Origin: Methylobacillus flagellatus_A
GTDB lineage: Bacteria; Pseudomonadota; Gammaproteobacteria; Burkholderiales; Methylophilaceae
DNA: 64,000 bases
NCBI RefSeq assembly: GCF_031344055.1
Contig: NZ_JADBEN010000001.1
Reading direction: 5' to 3' (one strand)
Each line of letters opens with the position of its first letter. Position 1 is the stretch's first letter. Below are positions 51,015 to 60,189 of this stretch, in pieces. The notes under the pieces are model-generated. The model made no database searches and was not told where the DNA came from. It was given only the letters and a program-made list of their open reading frames with translations. The translations under genes were made by a program, and so were the position numbers.

Positions 51015-52055
51015 CTAGTTGAGTGTCAATGTATGAATGATATGTTTCGGCGAAATCTGCCTCAAGCAGTTCAAATGCCCCAACGGACATTCCCGCTGAA
51101 AACACGGGCTGCATTCCAGGCCGAGGTATTCGATGACAGCCTTGCTGCTCATCGGAGGGGTATGGTGCGGATCGGAAGAGCCGTAGATGGCGACGAGTTT
51201 CTTGTCCAGGGCGGCGGCGACGTGCATGAGGCCTGAGTCGTTGCTGACCACGGCCTCGCATAGCGACATCAGGTCAATTGCATCACCCAGCTTGGTTCTT
51301 CCGCCCAAATCCAGGCAAGCCATATGGCTCAGGCGGTTGATTTCCGCGGTGAATGGCACATCCTTCTCGGAGCCGAACAGCCAGACTTGCCATCCATGGG
51401 CATATGCGGCGCGTGCAACCTCGGCATAATATTCTATCGGCCAGCGCTTGGCTTCGCCGTACTCAGCCCCTGGGCACAGGCCTAACACGGGGGCTTGCGG
51501 GATATCGATGCCTAGCCTCTCCAGGCAGGCCAGGGCGTTGTCCTTGCTGGCCACCAGGCTGGGGTTGGGGATCGCGGCTGGAATCCCTGCATCTGCATTG
51601 ACGCCGAGGGCGACAAAGCGGTCTACGGTTCGTGGCAGCCTGGTTTTGTCGAGAGGGCGGATGTCGTTGAGGAGGCCGTAGCGCATTTCACCGAGGAAGC
51701 CGGTGCGGCGCTTGATGCCGCTGGCAGCGGGCAGGATGGCGGATTTCAATGAGTTGGTGAGCATGATGGATTGCGTGTAATGCCTCTCCTTCAAGCTGCG
51801 GCCAAAGCGGATGCGCTCCTTCAGTGCCAGTTGGCCGTGCTTGAAAGGCAGTGCGATGGATGCATCGACTTCCGGCATGCGTTCCAGCAAGGGCAGGGTC
51901 CATGCCGGCGCTGCGACTTCGATGATACAGTCCGGCTTTTGCTGCTTGAGGGTCTTGAACAGGCTTTGCGCCAGCACCATGTCGCCTACCCAGGAAGGGC
52001 CCATGATGAGGATTTTGTCCTGCTGGGTATTGGCCATCTGGTGAGCCTCGGCCAT
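51015..52055 (-). CDS. waaF: lipopolysaccharide heptosyltransferase II
   Basis: 346 aa; its ATG shares one base with the hldE stop (TGATG), an alternative start being the Met at 52037. GT9 family: 'KILIMGPSWVGDMVLAQSLF', 'ALPFKHGQLALKERIRFG', 'LGLCPGAEYGEAKRWPIEYYAEVA', and 'CEAVVSNDSGLMHVAAALDKKLVAIYGSSDPHHTPP'. Adds the second heptose to the inner core from ADP-heptose. It acts after WaaC, encoded 14 kb away on the same strand. Confidence 0.94.
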   Translation of the reverse strand: MAEAHQMANTQQDKILIMGPSWVGDMVLAQSLFKTLKQQKPDCIIEVAAPAWTLPLLERMPEVDASIALPFKHGQLALKERIRFGRSLKERHYTQSIMLTNSLKSAILPAASGIKRRTGFLGEMRYGLLNDIRPLDKTRLPRTVDRFVALGVNADAGIPAAIPNPSLVASKDNALACLERLGIDIPQAPVLGLCPGAEYGEAKRWPIEYYAEVARAAYAHGWQVWLFGSEKDVPFTAEINRLSHMACLDLGGRTKLGDAIDLMSLCEAVVSNDSGLMHVAAALDKKLVAIYGSSDPHHTPPMSSKAVIEYLGLECSPCFQRECPLGHLNCLRQISPKHIIHTLTLN

Positions 52056-53521
52056 CAGGATGCAAGCTTCCTGATGATATTGCTGGTGCTACGGCCCGGC
52101 ACGACGTCAATCAATGCGACCTTGCCGCCCCAGGATTTGACTTCCGCGCCGCCTACCACCTGGTCTTCCGTGTAGTCGCTGCCCTTGACGATGACATCGG
52201 GGCGTATGGCCTTGATCAAATCAATCGGCGTGTCCTCGTCAAACAGGATGACGGCATCCACGGATTCAAGCGCGGCAAGGACGCGGGCCCTGTCCTGCTC
52301 ATGGATCACCGGGCGGGTCGGGCCCTTCAAGGCGCTTACCGAGCGGTCGGTGTTGAGGCCAAGCACCAGGCGGTCGCCGGTGTGGCGGGCAGCCTCGAGG
52401 TAGGTTACATGCCCGGCATGCAGCAGGTCGAAGCAGCCATTGGTAAAGACGATGCGCTCACCGTGGTTGCGCCAGGTTTTCACGCGCGCTAGCAGGCTGT
52501 CCAGGTTGCAGACCTTGTCCGCTTGCGCTGCGGATTGCTGGGATTGCAGCTCATGCTCCAGTTCCGCCTTGTTGATCGGCACCGTGCCGACCTTGCCCAC
52601 CACGATGCCTGCCGCGATGTTGGCGAGCTCGATCGCATCGTGCAGGGGAAGGCCGTGTGCCAAGCCTGCAGTGAGTGTGGCGATCACGGTGTCGCCGGCG
52701 CCTGAAACGTCGTAGACCTGGCGTGCAGTGGCAGCCAGATGCGCGCTGCCCTGGCGATCCAGCACGGTGATGCCTTCTTCTCCGCGGGTGACGGCGAGGA
52801 ATTCGAGCTGCAGCGCGCTGCGCAGCTGTTCTGCAGCAGCAAGCAGTGCCTGGTCGTCATGGATGGCGACATGGCAGGCTTCCGCGGTTTCGCGTTTGTT
52901 CGGGGTTAGCCCGCTCGCGCCCTGGTATTTGCTGTAGTCGCGCCCCTTGGGGTCGACCAGCACCGGAATGTTGGCCGCTGTGGCTTGCGCAATCACCGAC
53001 TGGCACAAGGTTTCGCTCAGTACGCCCTTGGCATAGTCGGAGAGGATGACGGCGGCTGGTCCGTCCGTCAGTGCCGTGCTGATGGCGGCTTGCAGGGCAA
53101 GTTGTTCTTCTGCTGCAAATACCGAGGCATCTTCCTGATCCAGGCGCATCATTTGCTGGTGGCCGCCAAGGATACGGGTCTTGGTGATGGTGGGCCTGAG
53201 CGTGCTGCGATGGACGTGCTGCGTGTCTGCGCCGATATCGCGCATCAAGCCGAGCAGGGCCTGTGCTTCGTTATCTTGCCCAATCACGCCCGCGATCCTG
53301 GTCTTGATTCCTAGGCCGGCCAGGTTGGCCGCCACGTTGGCCGCCCCCCCGGCGCGCTCGTCTTGCGACTTGAGCAACACGACAGGTACCGGCGCTTCCG
53401 GCGAGATGCGCTGGACATCGCCGAACAGGTAGCGGTCCAGCATGAGGTCGCCGATGACCAGTATCCACAACGGGTCATGTCCGAAGCGATGCTGAATGGT
53501 ATTGAGGAAAAACTCGCGCAT
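52055..53521 (-). CDS. hldE: bifunctional D-glycero-beta-D-manno-heptose-7-phosphate kinase/1-phosphate adenylyltransferase
   Basis: 488 aa. N-terminal ribokinase-type kinase domain (residues ~1-325: 'ILVIGDLMLDRYLFGDVQRISPEAPVPVV', 'GAGDTVIATLTAGLAHG') and C-terminal nucleotidyltransferase domain (~350-488: 'IVFTNGCFDLLHAGHVTYLEAAR', 'GLNTDRSVSALKGPTRPV'). Carries out two steps of ADP-heptose synthesis in the cytoplasm. Lies between gmhA and waaF. Confidence 0.95.
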   Translation of the reverse strand: MREFFLNTIQHRFGHDPLWILVIGDLMLDRYLFGDVQRISPEAPVPVVLLKSQDERAGGAANVAANLAGLGIKTRIAGVIGQDNEAQALLGLMRDIGADTQHVHRSTLRPTITKTRILGGHQQMMRLDQEDASVFAAEEQLALQAAISTALTDGPAAVILSDYAKGVLSETLCQSVIAQATAANIPVLVDPKGRDYSKYQGASGLTPNKRETAEACHVAIHDDQALLAAAEQLRSALQLEFLAVTRGEEGITVLDRQGSAHLAATARQVYDVSGAGDTVIATLTAGLAHGLPLHDAIELANIAAGIVVGKVGTVPINKAELEHELQSQQSAAQADKVCNLDSLLARVKTWRNHGERIVFTNGCFDLLHAGHVTYLEAARHTGDRLVLGLNTDRSVSALKGPTRPVIHEQDRARVLAALESVDAVILFDEDTPIDLIKAIRPDVIVKGSDYTEDQVVGGAEVKSWGGKVALIDVVPGRSTSNIIRKLAS

Positions 53522-53543
53522 ATGGGTAAACTATGATGAAGTG

Positions 53544-54107
53544 TTAGTCGGCTTCCACCAGGTCGCACAGGCTATGCCCGATCAGGATGTGGGCCTCCTG
53601 GATGCGGGGGGTATCGCTGGTGGGCATGATCAGCACGTGGTCGCAGAGGCTTGCGAGCTTGCCGCCGCTGCCGCCAGTCATGGCTACGGTGACGGCGCCG
53701 ATTTCGCGCGCCTTTTCTATGCCCAGCACCACATTGCGGCTATTGCCGGAGGTGGAAAAGCCAATCACCAGGTCTACGGGCAGGCAGAGCGCTTCCACCT
53801 GGCGGGAGAAAATAAAGTCGAAGCCGTAGTCGTTGCCGACCGAGGTGAGGATGGATGTGTCCGTAGTCAAGGCGATGGCTGGCAATCCCCGGCGCTCTTT
53901 CTTGTAGCGCCCGACGATTTCAGCGGCGATATGCTGGCTGTCGGCGGCGCTGCCGCCGTTGCCGAACAGCAATATCTTGCCGCCGTTGGCGAGGCAGGCG
54001 CGCATCGCTTGCGCCACATCGGCGATTTTGGGCAGCAGCGGCTCCAGCGCGGCAATGACGGCCTGGTGTTCGCTGAAAGCTTGTTTCAAGGTGTCGACAG
54101 CATTCAT
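53544..54107 (-). CDS. gmhA: sedoheptulose-7-phosphate isomerase
   Basis: 187 aa from the ATG at 54107 with AGGAG upstream. SIS-domain isomerase converting sedoheptulose 7-phosphate to D-glycero-D-manno-heptose 7-phosphate, the first step of heptose synthesis. Marks: 'ILLFGNGGSAADSQHIAAEIVGRYKKER', 'IGFSTSGNSRNVV', 'IPxxDTPRIQEAHI'-type end ('PTSDTPRIQEAHILIGHSLCD'). A GmhA/DiaA paralogue is the alternative, but the neighbours hldD and hldE support GmhA. Confidence 0.92.
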   Translation of the reverse strand: MNAVDTLKQAFSEHQAVIAALEPLLPKIADVAQAMRACLANGGKILLFGNGGSAADSQHIAAEIVGRYKKERRGLPAIALTTDTSILTSVGNDYGFDFIFSRQVEALCLPVDLVIGFSTSGNSRNVVLGIEKAREIGAVTVAMTGGSGGKLASLCDHVLIMPTSDTPRIQEAHILIGHSLCDLVEAD

Positions 54108-54126
54108 GGTGTTCTCCTGGCCAGGC

Positions 54127-55107
54127 TCAGCAATAAGGGTCGGCTTGCATGAGGTATTGCTGGACGTAATCCTGCACACCTTGTTCCAGCGTGTGGAACG
54201 GGGCTGTGTAGCCTGTATTGCGCAACTTGCTGATATTGGCCTCTGTAAAATATTGATACTTGCCCATGAGGTCTTGCGGCATGTCGATGTATTCGATGCT
54301 GGGTTCGCGGCCCATGCTGGTCATGACGGCGGTGGCCAAATCCTTGAATGCGCGCGCCTCGCCCGTGCCGATGTTGAACAGGCCTGAATGCTGGGGTTGC
54401 TCGAGGAAATGCGCCATCACGGCCACGGCGTCCTTCACATAGACGAAATCGCGCAATTGCATGCCATCCTCAAAACCGGGCTTGTGGCTCTTGAACAGCT
54501 TGACATGGCCTTGCTCGCGGAACTGGTTGAAGGTGTGGAAGGCTACGCTCGCCATGCGTTCCTTGTGGTATTCATTCGGGCCATAGACATTGAAGAACTT
54601 GAATCCGCACCATTGCGGCGGGGTCGCCAGCCCTTCGCTGCTTTGACGCAGAACCCACTGGTCGAAAAACTGCTTGGAGTAGCCGTAGCCGTTGAGCGGC
54701 CGCAACTGGTCGATCGCCGACTCCTCGTCATCATAGCCGAACTCGCCCCCGCCGTAGGTGGCGGCGGAGCTTGCGTAGAGGAACGGGACTTCGTTTTCCG
54801 CACACCAGCCCCATAGCAATTGGCTATAGCGGATATTGTCCTGCACCAGCTTGTTGAAATCGCGTTCCGTCGTGGCGCTGATGGCGCCCATATGGATGAT
54901 GGCATCTATTTTGCCGATCTTGGGCAGCCAGCCGAGTAGTTCGTCCTTGTCCAGGTAATTGGCATAACGGCGGTGGCAAAGGTTTTGCCATTGTTCGGGG
55001 TGCGCAATGCGGTCTACGATCACAATATCGTCGCGTTGCAGCACGGTATTGAGATGCCAGGCCATCATGCTGCCTATCATGCCTGCGCCGCCAGTGATGA
55101 CTATCAT
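54127..55107 (-). CDS. hldD: ADP-L-glycero-D-manno-heptose-6-epimerase
   Basis: 326 aa. Extended SDR: NAD(P)-binding 'MIVITGGAGMIGSMMAWHLN' (GxxGxxG), 'YASSAATYGGGEFGY', catalytic 'YGYSKQFFDQWV' (YxxxK), and 'FFNVYGPNEYHKERMASVAFHTFNQ'. Makes ADP-L,D-heptose, the donor for WaaC and WaaF. First gene of the minus-strand LPS unit. Confidence 0.95.
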   Translation of the reverse strand: MIVITGGAGMIGSMMAWHLNTVLQRDDIVIVDRIAHPEQWQNLCHRRYANYLDKDELLGWLPKIGKIDAIIHMGAISATTERDFNKLVQDNIRYSQLLWGWCAENEVPFLYASSAATYGGGEFGYDDEESAIDQLRPLNGYGYSKQFFDQWVLRQSSEGLATPPQWCGFKFFNVYGPNEYHKERMASVAFHTFNQFREQGHVKLFKSHKPGFEDGMQLRDFVYVKDAVAVMAHFLEQPQHSGLFNIGTGEARAFKDLATAVMTSMGREPSIEYIDMPQDLMGKYQYFTEANISKLRNTGYTAPFHTLEQGVQDYVQQYLMQADPYC

Positions 55108-55141
55108 GGTTTGAATCCGTTTCTAGCTAATTCGAGAGTAT

Positions 55142-55166
55142 AACAAAAGCCCATTCCTTCTTGGGC
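55142..55166 (-). terminator. weak intrinsic terminator after hemH
   Basis: On the minus strand GCCCA/TGGGC with an 8-base loop (55149-55166) is followed by TTTTGTT. It lies 16 bases after the hemH stop. Confidence 0.5.
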
Positions 55167-55181
55167 GGGGTTTGACGAAGA

Positions 55182-56216
55182 TTAGCGCAGCGTCATCCAG
55201 CCTTGCAGGTTGTCGAGGGCGATTTTACGCATGGCTTTTATCCAGGTGTCGCTGTCGTTGAGGGCTGGAATGTAGTGGTATTCACTGCCGCCGGCTTCGA
55301 GAAACAGGCTCTTGCCTTCCATGGCGATCTCCTCCAGGGTTTCCAGGCAGTCGCTGGAAAAGCCTGGGCACACCACATCCACGCGGCGCAGCTTCTGTTT
55401 GCCTAGCGCTTCAATGGAAGGTGCGAAGTAAGGCTGCAACCATTCCGCAGCGCCGAATCGCGACTGGAATGCGATCAGGTACTGGTCTTCCGTCAGGTCC
55501 AGCGCCTGGGCGATCAATTTACCGCTGGCCTGGCATTGGTCGTAATAGGGGTCGCCCAGGTCGTAAGTGCGCCGCGGCACGCCGTGGAAACTCATGACCA
55601 GCTTTTCCGGCTTGCCATGCTGCTGCCAATAGAGCCGGATGCTTTCCGCCACTGCGTTGATATAGGCCGGGTGCGTGTGATAGTCGCGTATGGTGCGGAT
55701 TTCCGGCATGTTGCGGGTACGGATCAGCGTGCGCATCGCCTCGTCAAGCGCAGAGGCGCTGCTGCTCGCGGCATATTGCGGATAGAGCGGGAACAGCAGG
55801 ATGCGGTTGCAGTTCTTTGCCTTGAGCTTCTCGATGGCGGACTGGACCGAGGGTCGGCCGTAGCGCATGCCGAGCTCCACGGCATAAGGCGAAGCCACCT
55901 GCTCGTGCAGGTAGCCCTCCAGCAGCCTGGCCTGCTTCTGGCTGTTCACCATCAAGGGCGAGCCGTCCTTGTCCCATATCGTGGCGTATTTATGCGCGGA
56001 TTGCCGCGGGCGCAGTACCAGAATGACGCCGTTGAGGATGAACCACCAGATGAGGCGGGGAATCTCGATGACGCGGCGATCGCTGAGAAACTGTCGCAGA
56101 TAGGGGCGCAAGGCCTTGGCGGTGGGCGCCTCCGGGGTGCCCAGGTTCATGACCAGGATGCCGGTGCGTTCAGGCTCCTGGGCGGGAATGTTCGGCTCTT
56201 TCAGGTAAAAAGACAT
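55182..56216 (-). CDS. hemH: ferrochelatase
   Basis: 344 aa. Inserts Fe2+ into protoporphyrin IX, the last step of heme synthesis, at the inner face of the cytoplasmic membrane. Marks: 'TGILVMNLGTPEAPTAKALRPYLRQFLSDRRVIEIPRLIW' region, the catalytic His in 'LVMSFHGVPRRTYDLGDPYYDQC' and the acidic site 'CPGFSSDCLETLEEIAMEG'. The hrcA-hemH order is seen in several betaproteobacteria. Confidence 0.96.
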   Translation of the reverse strand: MSFYLKEPNIPAQEPERTGILVMNLGTPEAPTAKALRPYLRQFLSDRRVIEIPRLIWWFILNGVILVLRPRQSAHKYATIWDKDGSPLMVNSQKQARLLEGYLHEQVASPYAVELGMRYGRPSVQSAIEKLKAKNCNRILLFPLYPQYAASSSASALDEAMRTLIRTRNMPEIRTIRDYHTHPAYINAVAESIRLYWQQHGKPEKLVMSFHGVPRRTYDLGDPYYDQCQASGKLIAQALDLTEDQYLIAFQSRFGAAEWLQPYFAPSIEALGKQKLRRVDVVCPGFSSDCLETLEEIAMEGKSLFLEAGGSEYHYIPALNDSDTWIKAMRKIALDNLQGWMTLR

Positions 56217-56299
56217 GCACGTTCCTCTTGTTGGGTCACAGCTTGCCAGGGTCGCCGCCTAGCTGGCCGTCGCAATGCCGAAGACCAGTCTGGCATGGC

Positions 56300-57322
56300 T
56301 CAGTGGTTGTTGGACAATGCATTCGAAAGTAGTTTCGCCGTGATGTCCACGATGGGGATCACACGCTCGTAAGCCATGCGCGTCGGGCCGATCACGCCCA
56401 GCGTGCCGATGGTTTGCCCGTTGGTTTCATAAGGGGCGGTCACCATGCTGCATTCATCGAGCGGCAGGTAGCCCGATTCCCCGCCGATGAAAATCTGTAC
56501 GCCGCTCGCTTTCTGGCTATGGTCCAGGAGTTGCATGAGCGAGGTGCGGCGCTCGAATATCTCGAACAGTTTGCGCAGGGAGCTGACATTGGCGGAAAGA
56601 TCCTGCACATTCAGCAGGTTGCGTTCCCCCGCAATGACGACGCCGTCCTTGTCGTTGTCTGCCGTCTTGCTGCTGGCCTCCAGCGCGGCGGCCATCAGGC
56701 GGGTCATGTCGGACTGCATCTGCTTCAGTTCCTCGTGCAGCTTCTGCTTGACTTGGTCCAGCGTGTTGCCGGCATAGTTCTGGTTGAAGAAGTTGCTCGC
56801 CTGCGTGAGGTCTGCCGCGCTATATGGCTTGTCGGCGAGGATGATGCGGTTCTGTACCGTGCCGTCCGTCGTGACGATGATGACCAGGATGCGCTTTTCC
56901 GATAAAGGCAGGAACTCCAGGTGGCGGAATGCGATGCTCTGGCGCTTGGGGATCAGGACCAGGCCGGCGAAGTGCGTCAGGCTGGACAAGAGTTCAGCGG
57001 CAGAGTTGATGAGTTCCTGCGGGTCAGGGGACGACAGCACATGCTCCAGTTTGCGGATTTCCTGGTTCTGCAGCGGCTGCACGGTGAGCAGGGTATCCAC
57101 GAACAAGCGGTAGCCGCGCTGGGTGGGAATGCGGCCGGCAGACGTGTGCGGGCTGGCGATAAAGCCATGGTCCTCGAGCTCCGACATGATATTGCGGATC
57201 GAGGCCGGGCTGAGGTCGAGCCCGGAGGCTACCGACAGCGTGCGCGAGCCTACAGGCTGGCCGTCGCTGATGTAGTGCTCTATCAGGGTCTTCAGCAATA
57301 TCTGGGCGCGTTTGTCTAGCAT
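56300..57322 (-). CDS. hrcA: heat-inducible transcription repressor HrcA
   Basis: 340 aa. N-terminal winged helix ('DKRAQILLKTLIEHYISDGQPVGSRTL', 'SPASIRNIMSELEDHGFI', 'TSAGRIPTQRGYRLFVD') and the GAF-like C-terminal domain ('SVSS LRKLF'-type region, 'GESGYLPLDECSMVTAPY', 'GTLGVIGPTRMAYERVIPIVD'). HrcA represses groE/dnaK-type operons by binding the CIRCE inverted repeat. No CIRCE element was seen before grpE, dnaK or hrcA here, so its targets should lie elsewhere. Confidence 0.95.
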   Translation of the reverse strand: MLDKRAQILLKTLIEHYISDGQPVGSRTLSVASGLDLSPASIRNIMSELEDHGFIASPHTSAGRIPTQRGYRLFVDTLLTVQPLQNQEIRKLEHVLSSPDPQELINSAAELLSSLTHFAGLVLIPKRQSIAFRHLEFLPLSEKRILVIIVTTDGTVQNRIILADKPYSAADLTQASNFFNQNYAGNTLDQVKQKLHEELKQMQSDMTRLMAAALEASSKTADNDKDGVVIAGERNLLNVQDLSANVSSLRKLFEIFERRTSLMQLLDHSQKASGVQIFIGGESGYLPLDECSMVTAPYETNGQTIGTLGVIGPTRMAYERVIPIVDITAKLLSNALSNNH

Positions 57323-57499
57323 ATTCTTATAGATGAGGGTGTGACATTGCTAATTCAATGCATAAATTCAATGCATATCGACAGGCTTCAATGAATGAAA
57401 AAATTATCCGATACAGGCCGGTCTTGCGCAATCTATTATTGATCCCGATGATTGATTTGACATGCGGCAGGGTTTTACGCGCCAATCTTCTATGATTTA

Positions 57500-58372
57500 A
57501 TGCCAGCCATGAAAAGTGCGTTCCAGACAGTGGCATTGATCGGCAAGTACATGAACCCGGAAACCCGGGATCAGATTCTTGCCTTGGCGCGTTTCCTCGG
57601 GGAACGCCATATCGGCGTGTTCATCGAGGAAAAAACGGCGCAGCATTCCAGCATCAAGGGCTATACCACGCTGCAGATGAACGCCATAGGCGCTTATGCC
57701 GATCTGGCGATCGTGCTGGGCGGCGACGGCACCATGCTGACGGTGGCGCGGGCGCTGGTGGATTACAAGATTCCGCTGGTGGGCGTCAATCGCGGCCGTT
57801 TCGGCTTCCTGACCGATATCAATTCGGACCATATGCTGGAAAGCGTGGCTGCGATCCTGGATGGCGTGTTCGATACCGAGCAGCGCATCCTGCTCGAGGC
57901 GTGCATCGTGCGCGAAGGCAAGACGGTCGGGCAGGGGTACGCCTTGAACGATGTGGTCGTGAACAAGAACGGCCTGGCGCGCCTGATCGAGCTGGAAATC
58001 CATATTGACGGGCACTTCGTGCAAAAGCAGCGCTCGGATGGCCTGATCGTCGCGACCCCCACCGGGACGACGGCCTATTCATTATCCGCCGGCGGGCCCA
58101 TCCTGTATCCAACGCTCGATGCGATCGCCCTGGTCCCTATTTGTCCGCATACGCTGAGCAACCGCCCGATTGCGATCAGCAGCGCCAGCGATGTGGTGAT
58201 CCAGGTAGTCCACGCCGAGGATGCCAGCGTGCACCTGGACGGGCAAATGAAGATGGCGTTGCAGCCCGGCGACCATGTGCAGGTGAAGCGCGCGAAAAAC
58301 ACCATTACATTGCTGCATCCGCCGGGGCATAACCATTTCGACGTCCTGCGTGAAAAGTTGCATTGGGGATAG
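57500..58372 (+). CDS. nadK: NAD kinase
   Basis: 290 aa; the Met at 57509 is an alternative start. Phosphorylates NAD+ to NADP+. Signature 'LAIVLGGDGTMLTVARALVDY' (GGDG) and 'PLVGVNRGRFGFLTDI', 'NDVVVNKNGLARLIELEIHIDG', 'TPTGTTAYSLSAGGPILYPTLDA'. Cytoplasmic. The divergent hrcA-nadK order followed by recN is conserved in proteobacteria. Confidence 0.96.
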   Translation: MPAMKSAFQTVALIGKYMNPETRDQILALARFLGERHIGVFIEEKTAQHSSIKGYTTLQMNAIGAYADLAIVLGGDGTMLTVARALVDYKIPLVGVNRGRFGFLTDINSDHMLESVAAILDGVFDTEQRILLEACIVREGKTVGQGYALNDVVVNKNGLARLIELEIHIDGHFVQKQRSDGLIVATPTGTTAYSLSAGGPILYPTLDAIALVPICPHTLSNRPIAISSASDVVIQVVHAEDASVHLDGQMKMALQPGDHVQVKRAKNTITLLHPPGHNHFDVLREKLHWG

Positions 58373-58429
58373 GCATGCTCACAAGAAAATTCATATCCGC
58401 GTTGCCAAGACAGAGGGAGCAGGCCATAG

Positions 58430-60088
58430 ATGCTGCAGACACTCTCGATCCGTGATTTCGTCATCGTCGACAAGCTCGAGCTTGAGTTCAGCCCCGGCTT
58501 TACCGTATTGACCGGTGAAACCGGCGCTGGCAAGTCCATCCTGATCGATGCATTGTCGTTGGTGCTGGGCGCTCGCGGGGAGGGCGGCATCACGCGCGCC
58601 GGAGCGGAAAAGGCCGAGATCAATGCAGTGTTCGATATCGCAACCCTGCCGGATTTGCAGGCTTGGCTGAGTGAAAACGAGATCGACGCGGATGATGCGC
58701 AATTGTTGCTGCGCCGCGTCATCTATGCCGACGGGCGCTCGCGCGCCTTTATCAACGGCTCGCCTGCGACCATTCAGCAATTGCGTGACATAGGCGAGTT
58801 CCTGGTCGATATCTATAGCCAGCACGCCCATCATGCCTTGCTCAAGGCCGGCACGCAGCGGCAGGTGCTGGATGCCTATGGCGGCCTGCAAAGCCAGGCG
58901 GCGGAAGTCGCCAGCGCCTACCAGGCCTGGCAGGTGCTGTACCGCAAGCGGATGGACGCCGAGAAGAATGCCGAAGCCTATGCCGCAGAGCTGGCCGAGT
59001 TGCGTGACCAGGTGCGCGAGCTGGCTGCGCTGGCGCCTTCCGCCGAGGAGTGGGAACCATTGCAGCAGGAGCACGTGCGTCTCTCCCATGGCGCCAGCAT
59101 ATTAGCCGGCGGCGAGGCCTGCAGGGAGTTGTTGAGCGAGGGCGAGCTGGCCGCGATCAGGCAGTTGAGCAGCGTGCAGCACAAACTGCAGGAGCTGGTG
59201 GCGTACGACAGCGGATTGCAGGAGGCGCTGGACACCCTGGAAGGCGCCGTGATCCAGCTGGAGGAAACCGACCGCTTCCTCAACCGGTACTTGCAGCGCG
59301 CGGATCTGGACCCCGAGCGCCTGAACGAGGTCGAAAGCCGACTCCAGGCCTTGCATGCCGCGGCGCGCAAATACAGGTCGCGGCCGGAAGAGCTGCCTGG
59401 GTTGCTCGCATCATGGCAAGCGCGCGTGGCGGAACTTGAGTCCGCGAACGACAACGGCCAGTTGCAGCAAGAGGAAGAGCATGCGCGCGCCGGCTATGAT
59501 GTGTTGGCGCAGCGCTTGAGTGCCGCGCGCCGGCAGGCGGCGCTCAGTCTTGGCGACAAGATCAGCGCCGAAATGCAGCGGCTTTCATTGAGCGGCGGCA
59601 AATTTGCCGTGGCGCTCAATGCGCAGGAGCCTGCTGCGACAGGAAATGAACAAGTCGAGTTCCTGGTGGCCGGCCATGCCGGCGTGGCGCCGCGCCCTTT
59701 ATCCAAGGTGGCTTCGGGCGGAGAGTTGTCGCGTATCAGCCTGGCGATTCGCGTCGTCACGGCGCAGCAGGGCGATACGCCGACCATGATTTTCGACGAG
59801 GTGGATGTCGGCATCGGCGGCGGCGTGGCCGAGGTGGTCGGGCTGTTGCTCAGGACATTGGGCAATCAGCGCCAGGTGCTGGTGATTACCCACTTGCCGC
59901 AGGTGGCGGCGCAAGGCGCCCAGCATCTGCGCGTAAGCAAGCATCTGCAGGATGGGCAGACCCTGAGCCGGATCGAGGCGCTGACGCATGCGCAACGCAT
60001 TGACGAGGTGGCGCGCATGCTGGGTGGGGTGGAGATCACCGAGACGACGTTGCAGCACGCGAGCGAGATGTTGGCTGCCAGCGCTTGA
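58430..60088 (+). CDS. recN: DNA repair protein RecN
   Basis: 552 aa. SMC-like ATPase acting early in double-strand break repair. Walker A 'VLTGETGAGKSILIDALSLVLG' at the N-terminus, long coiled-coil middle, signature 'LSKVASGGELSRISLAIRVV' and Walker B 'TMIFDEVDVGIGGGVAEVV'. Complete and of normal length. 57 bases downstream of nadK. No obvious LexA box was noticed in the short gap. Confidence 0.96.
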   Translation: MLQTLSIRDFVIVDKLELEFSPGFTVLTGETGAGKSILIDALSLVLGARGEGGITRAGAEKAEINAVFDIATLPDLQAWLSENEIDADDAQLLLRRVIYADGRSRAFINGSPATIQQLRDIGEFLVDIYSQHAHHALLKAGTQRQVLDAYGGLQSQAAEVASAYQAWQVLYRKRMDAEKNAEAYAAELAELRDQVRELAALAPSAEEWEPLQQEHVRLSHGASILAGGEACRELLSEGELAAIRQLSSVQHKLQELVAYDSGLQEALDTLEGAVIQLEETDRFLNRYLQRADLDPERLNEVESRLQALHAAARKYRSRPEELPGLLASWQARVAELESANDNGQLQQEEEHARAGYDVLAQRLSAARRQAALSLGDKISAEMQRLSLSGGKFAVALNAQEPAATGNEQVEFLVAGHAGVAPRPLSKVASGGELSRISLAIRVVTAQQGDTPTMIFDEVDVGIGGGVAEVVGLLLRTLGNQRQVLVITHLPQVAAQGAQHLRVSKHLQDGQTLSRIEALTHAQRIDEVARMLGGVEITETTLQHASEMLAASA

Positions 60089-60189
60089 GCTATCTCGGCA
60101 TGTAAAAATCTGGAATGGCGGCAATATGCCTGAAAACCGGCTTTAATGTCGTGGTATATTACGCCATTTCTTGCCAAAGTCATGGTGTG

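Noticed and set aside
57323..57499. Search for a CIRCE element or clear promoter between hrcA and nadK
   Set aside because: No inverted repeat of the CIRCE type; the single TTGACA-like box lacks a properly spaced -10.
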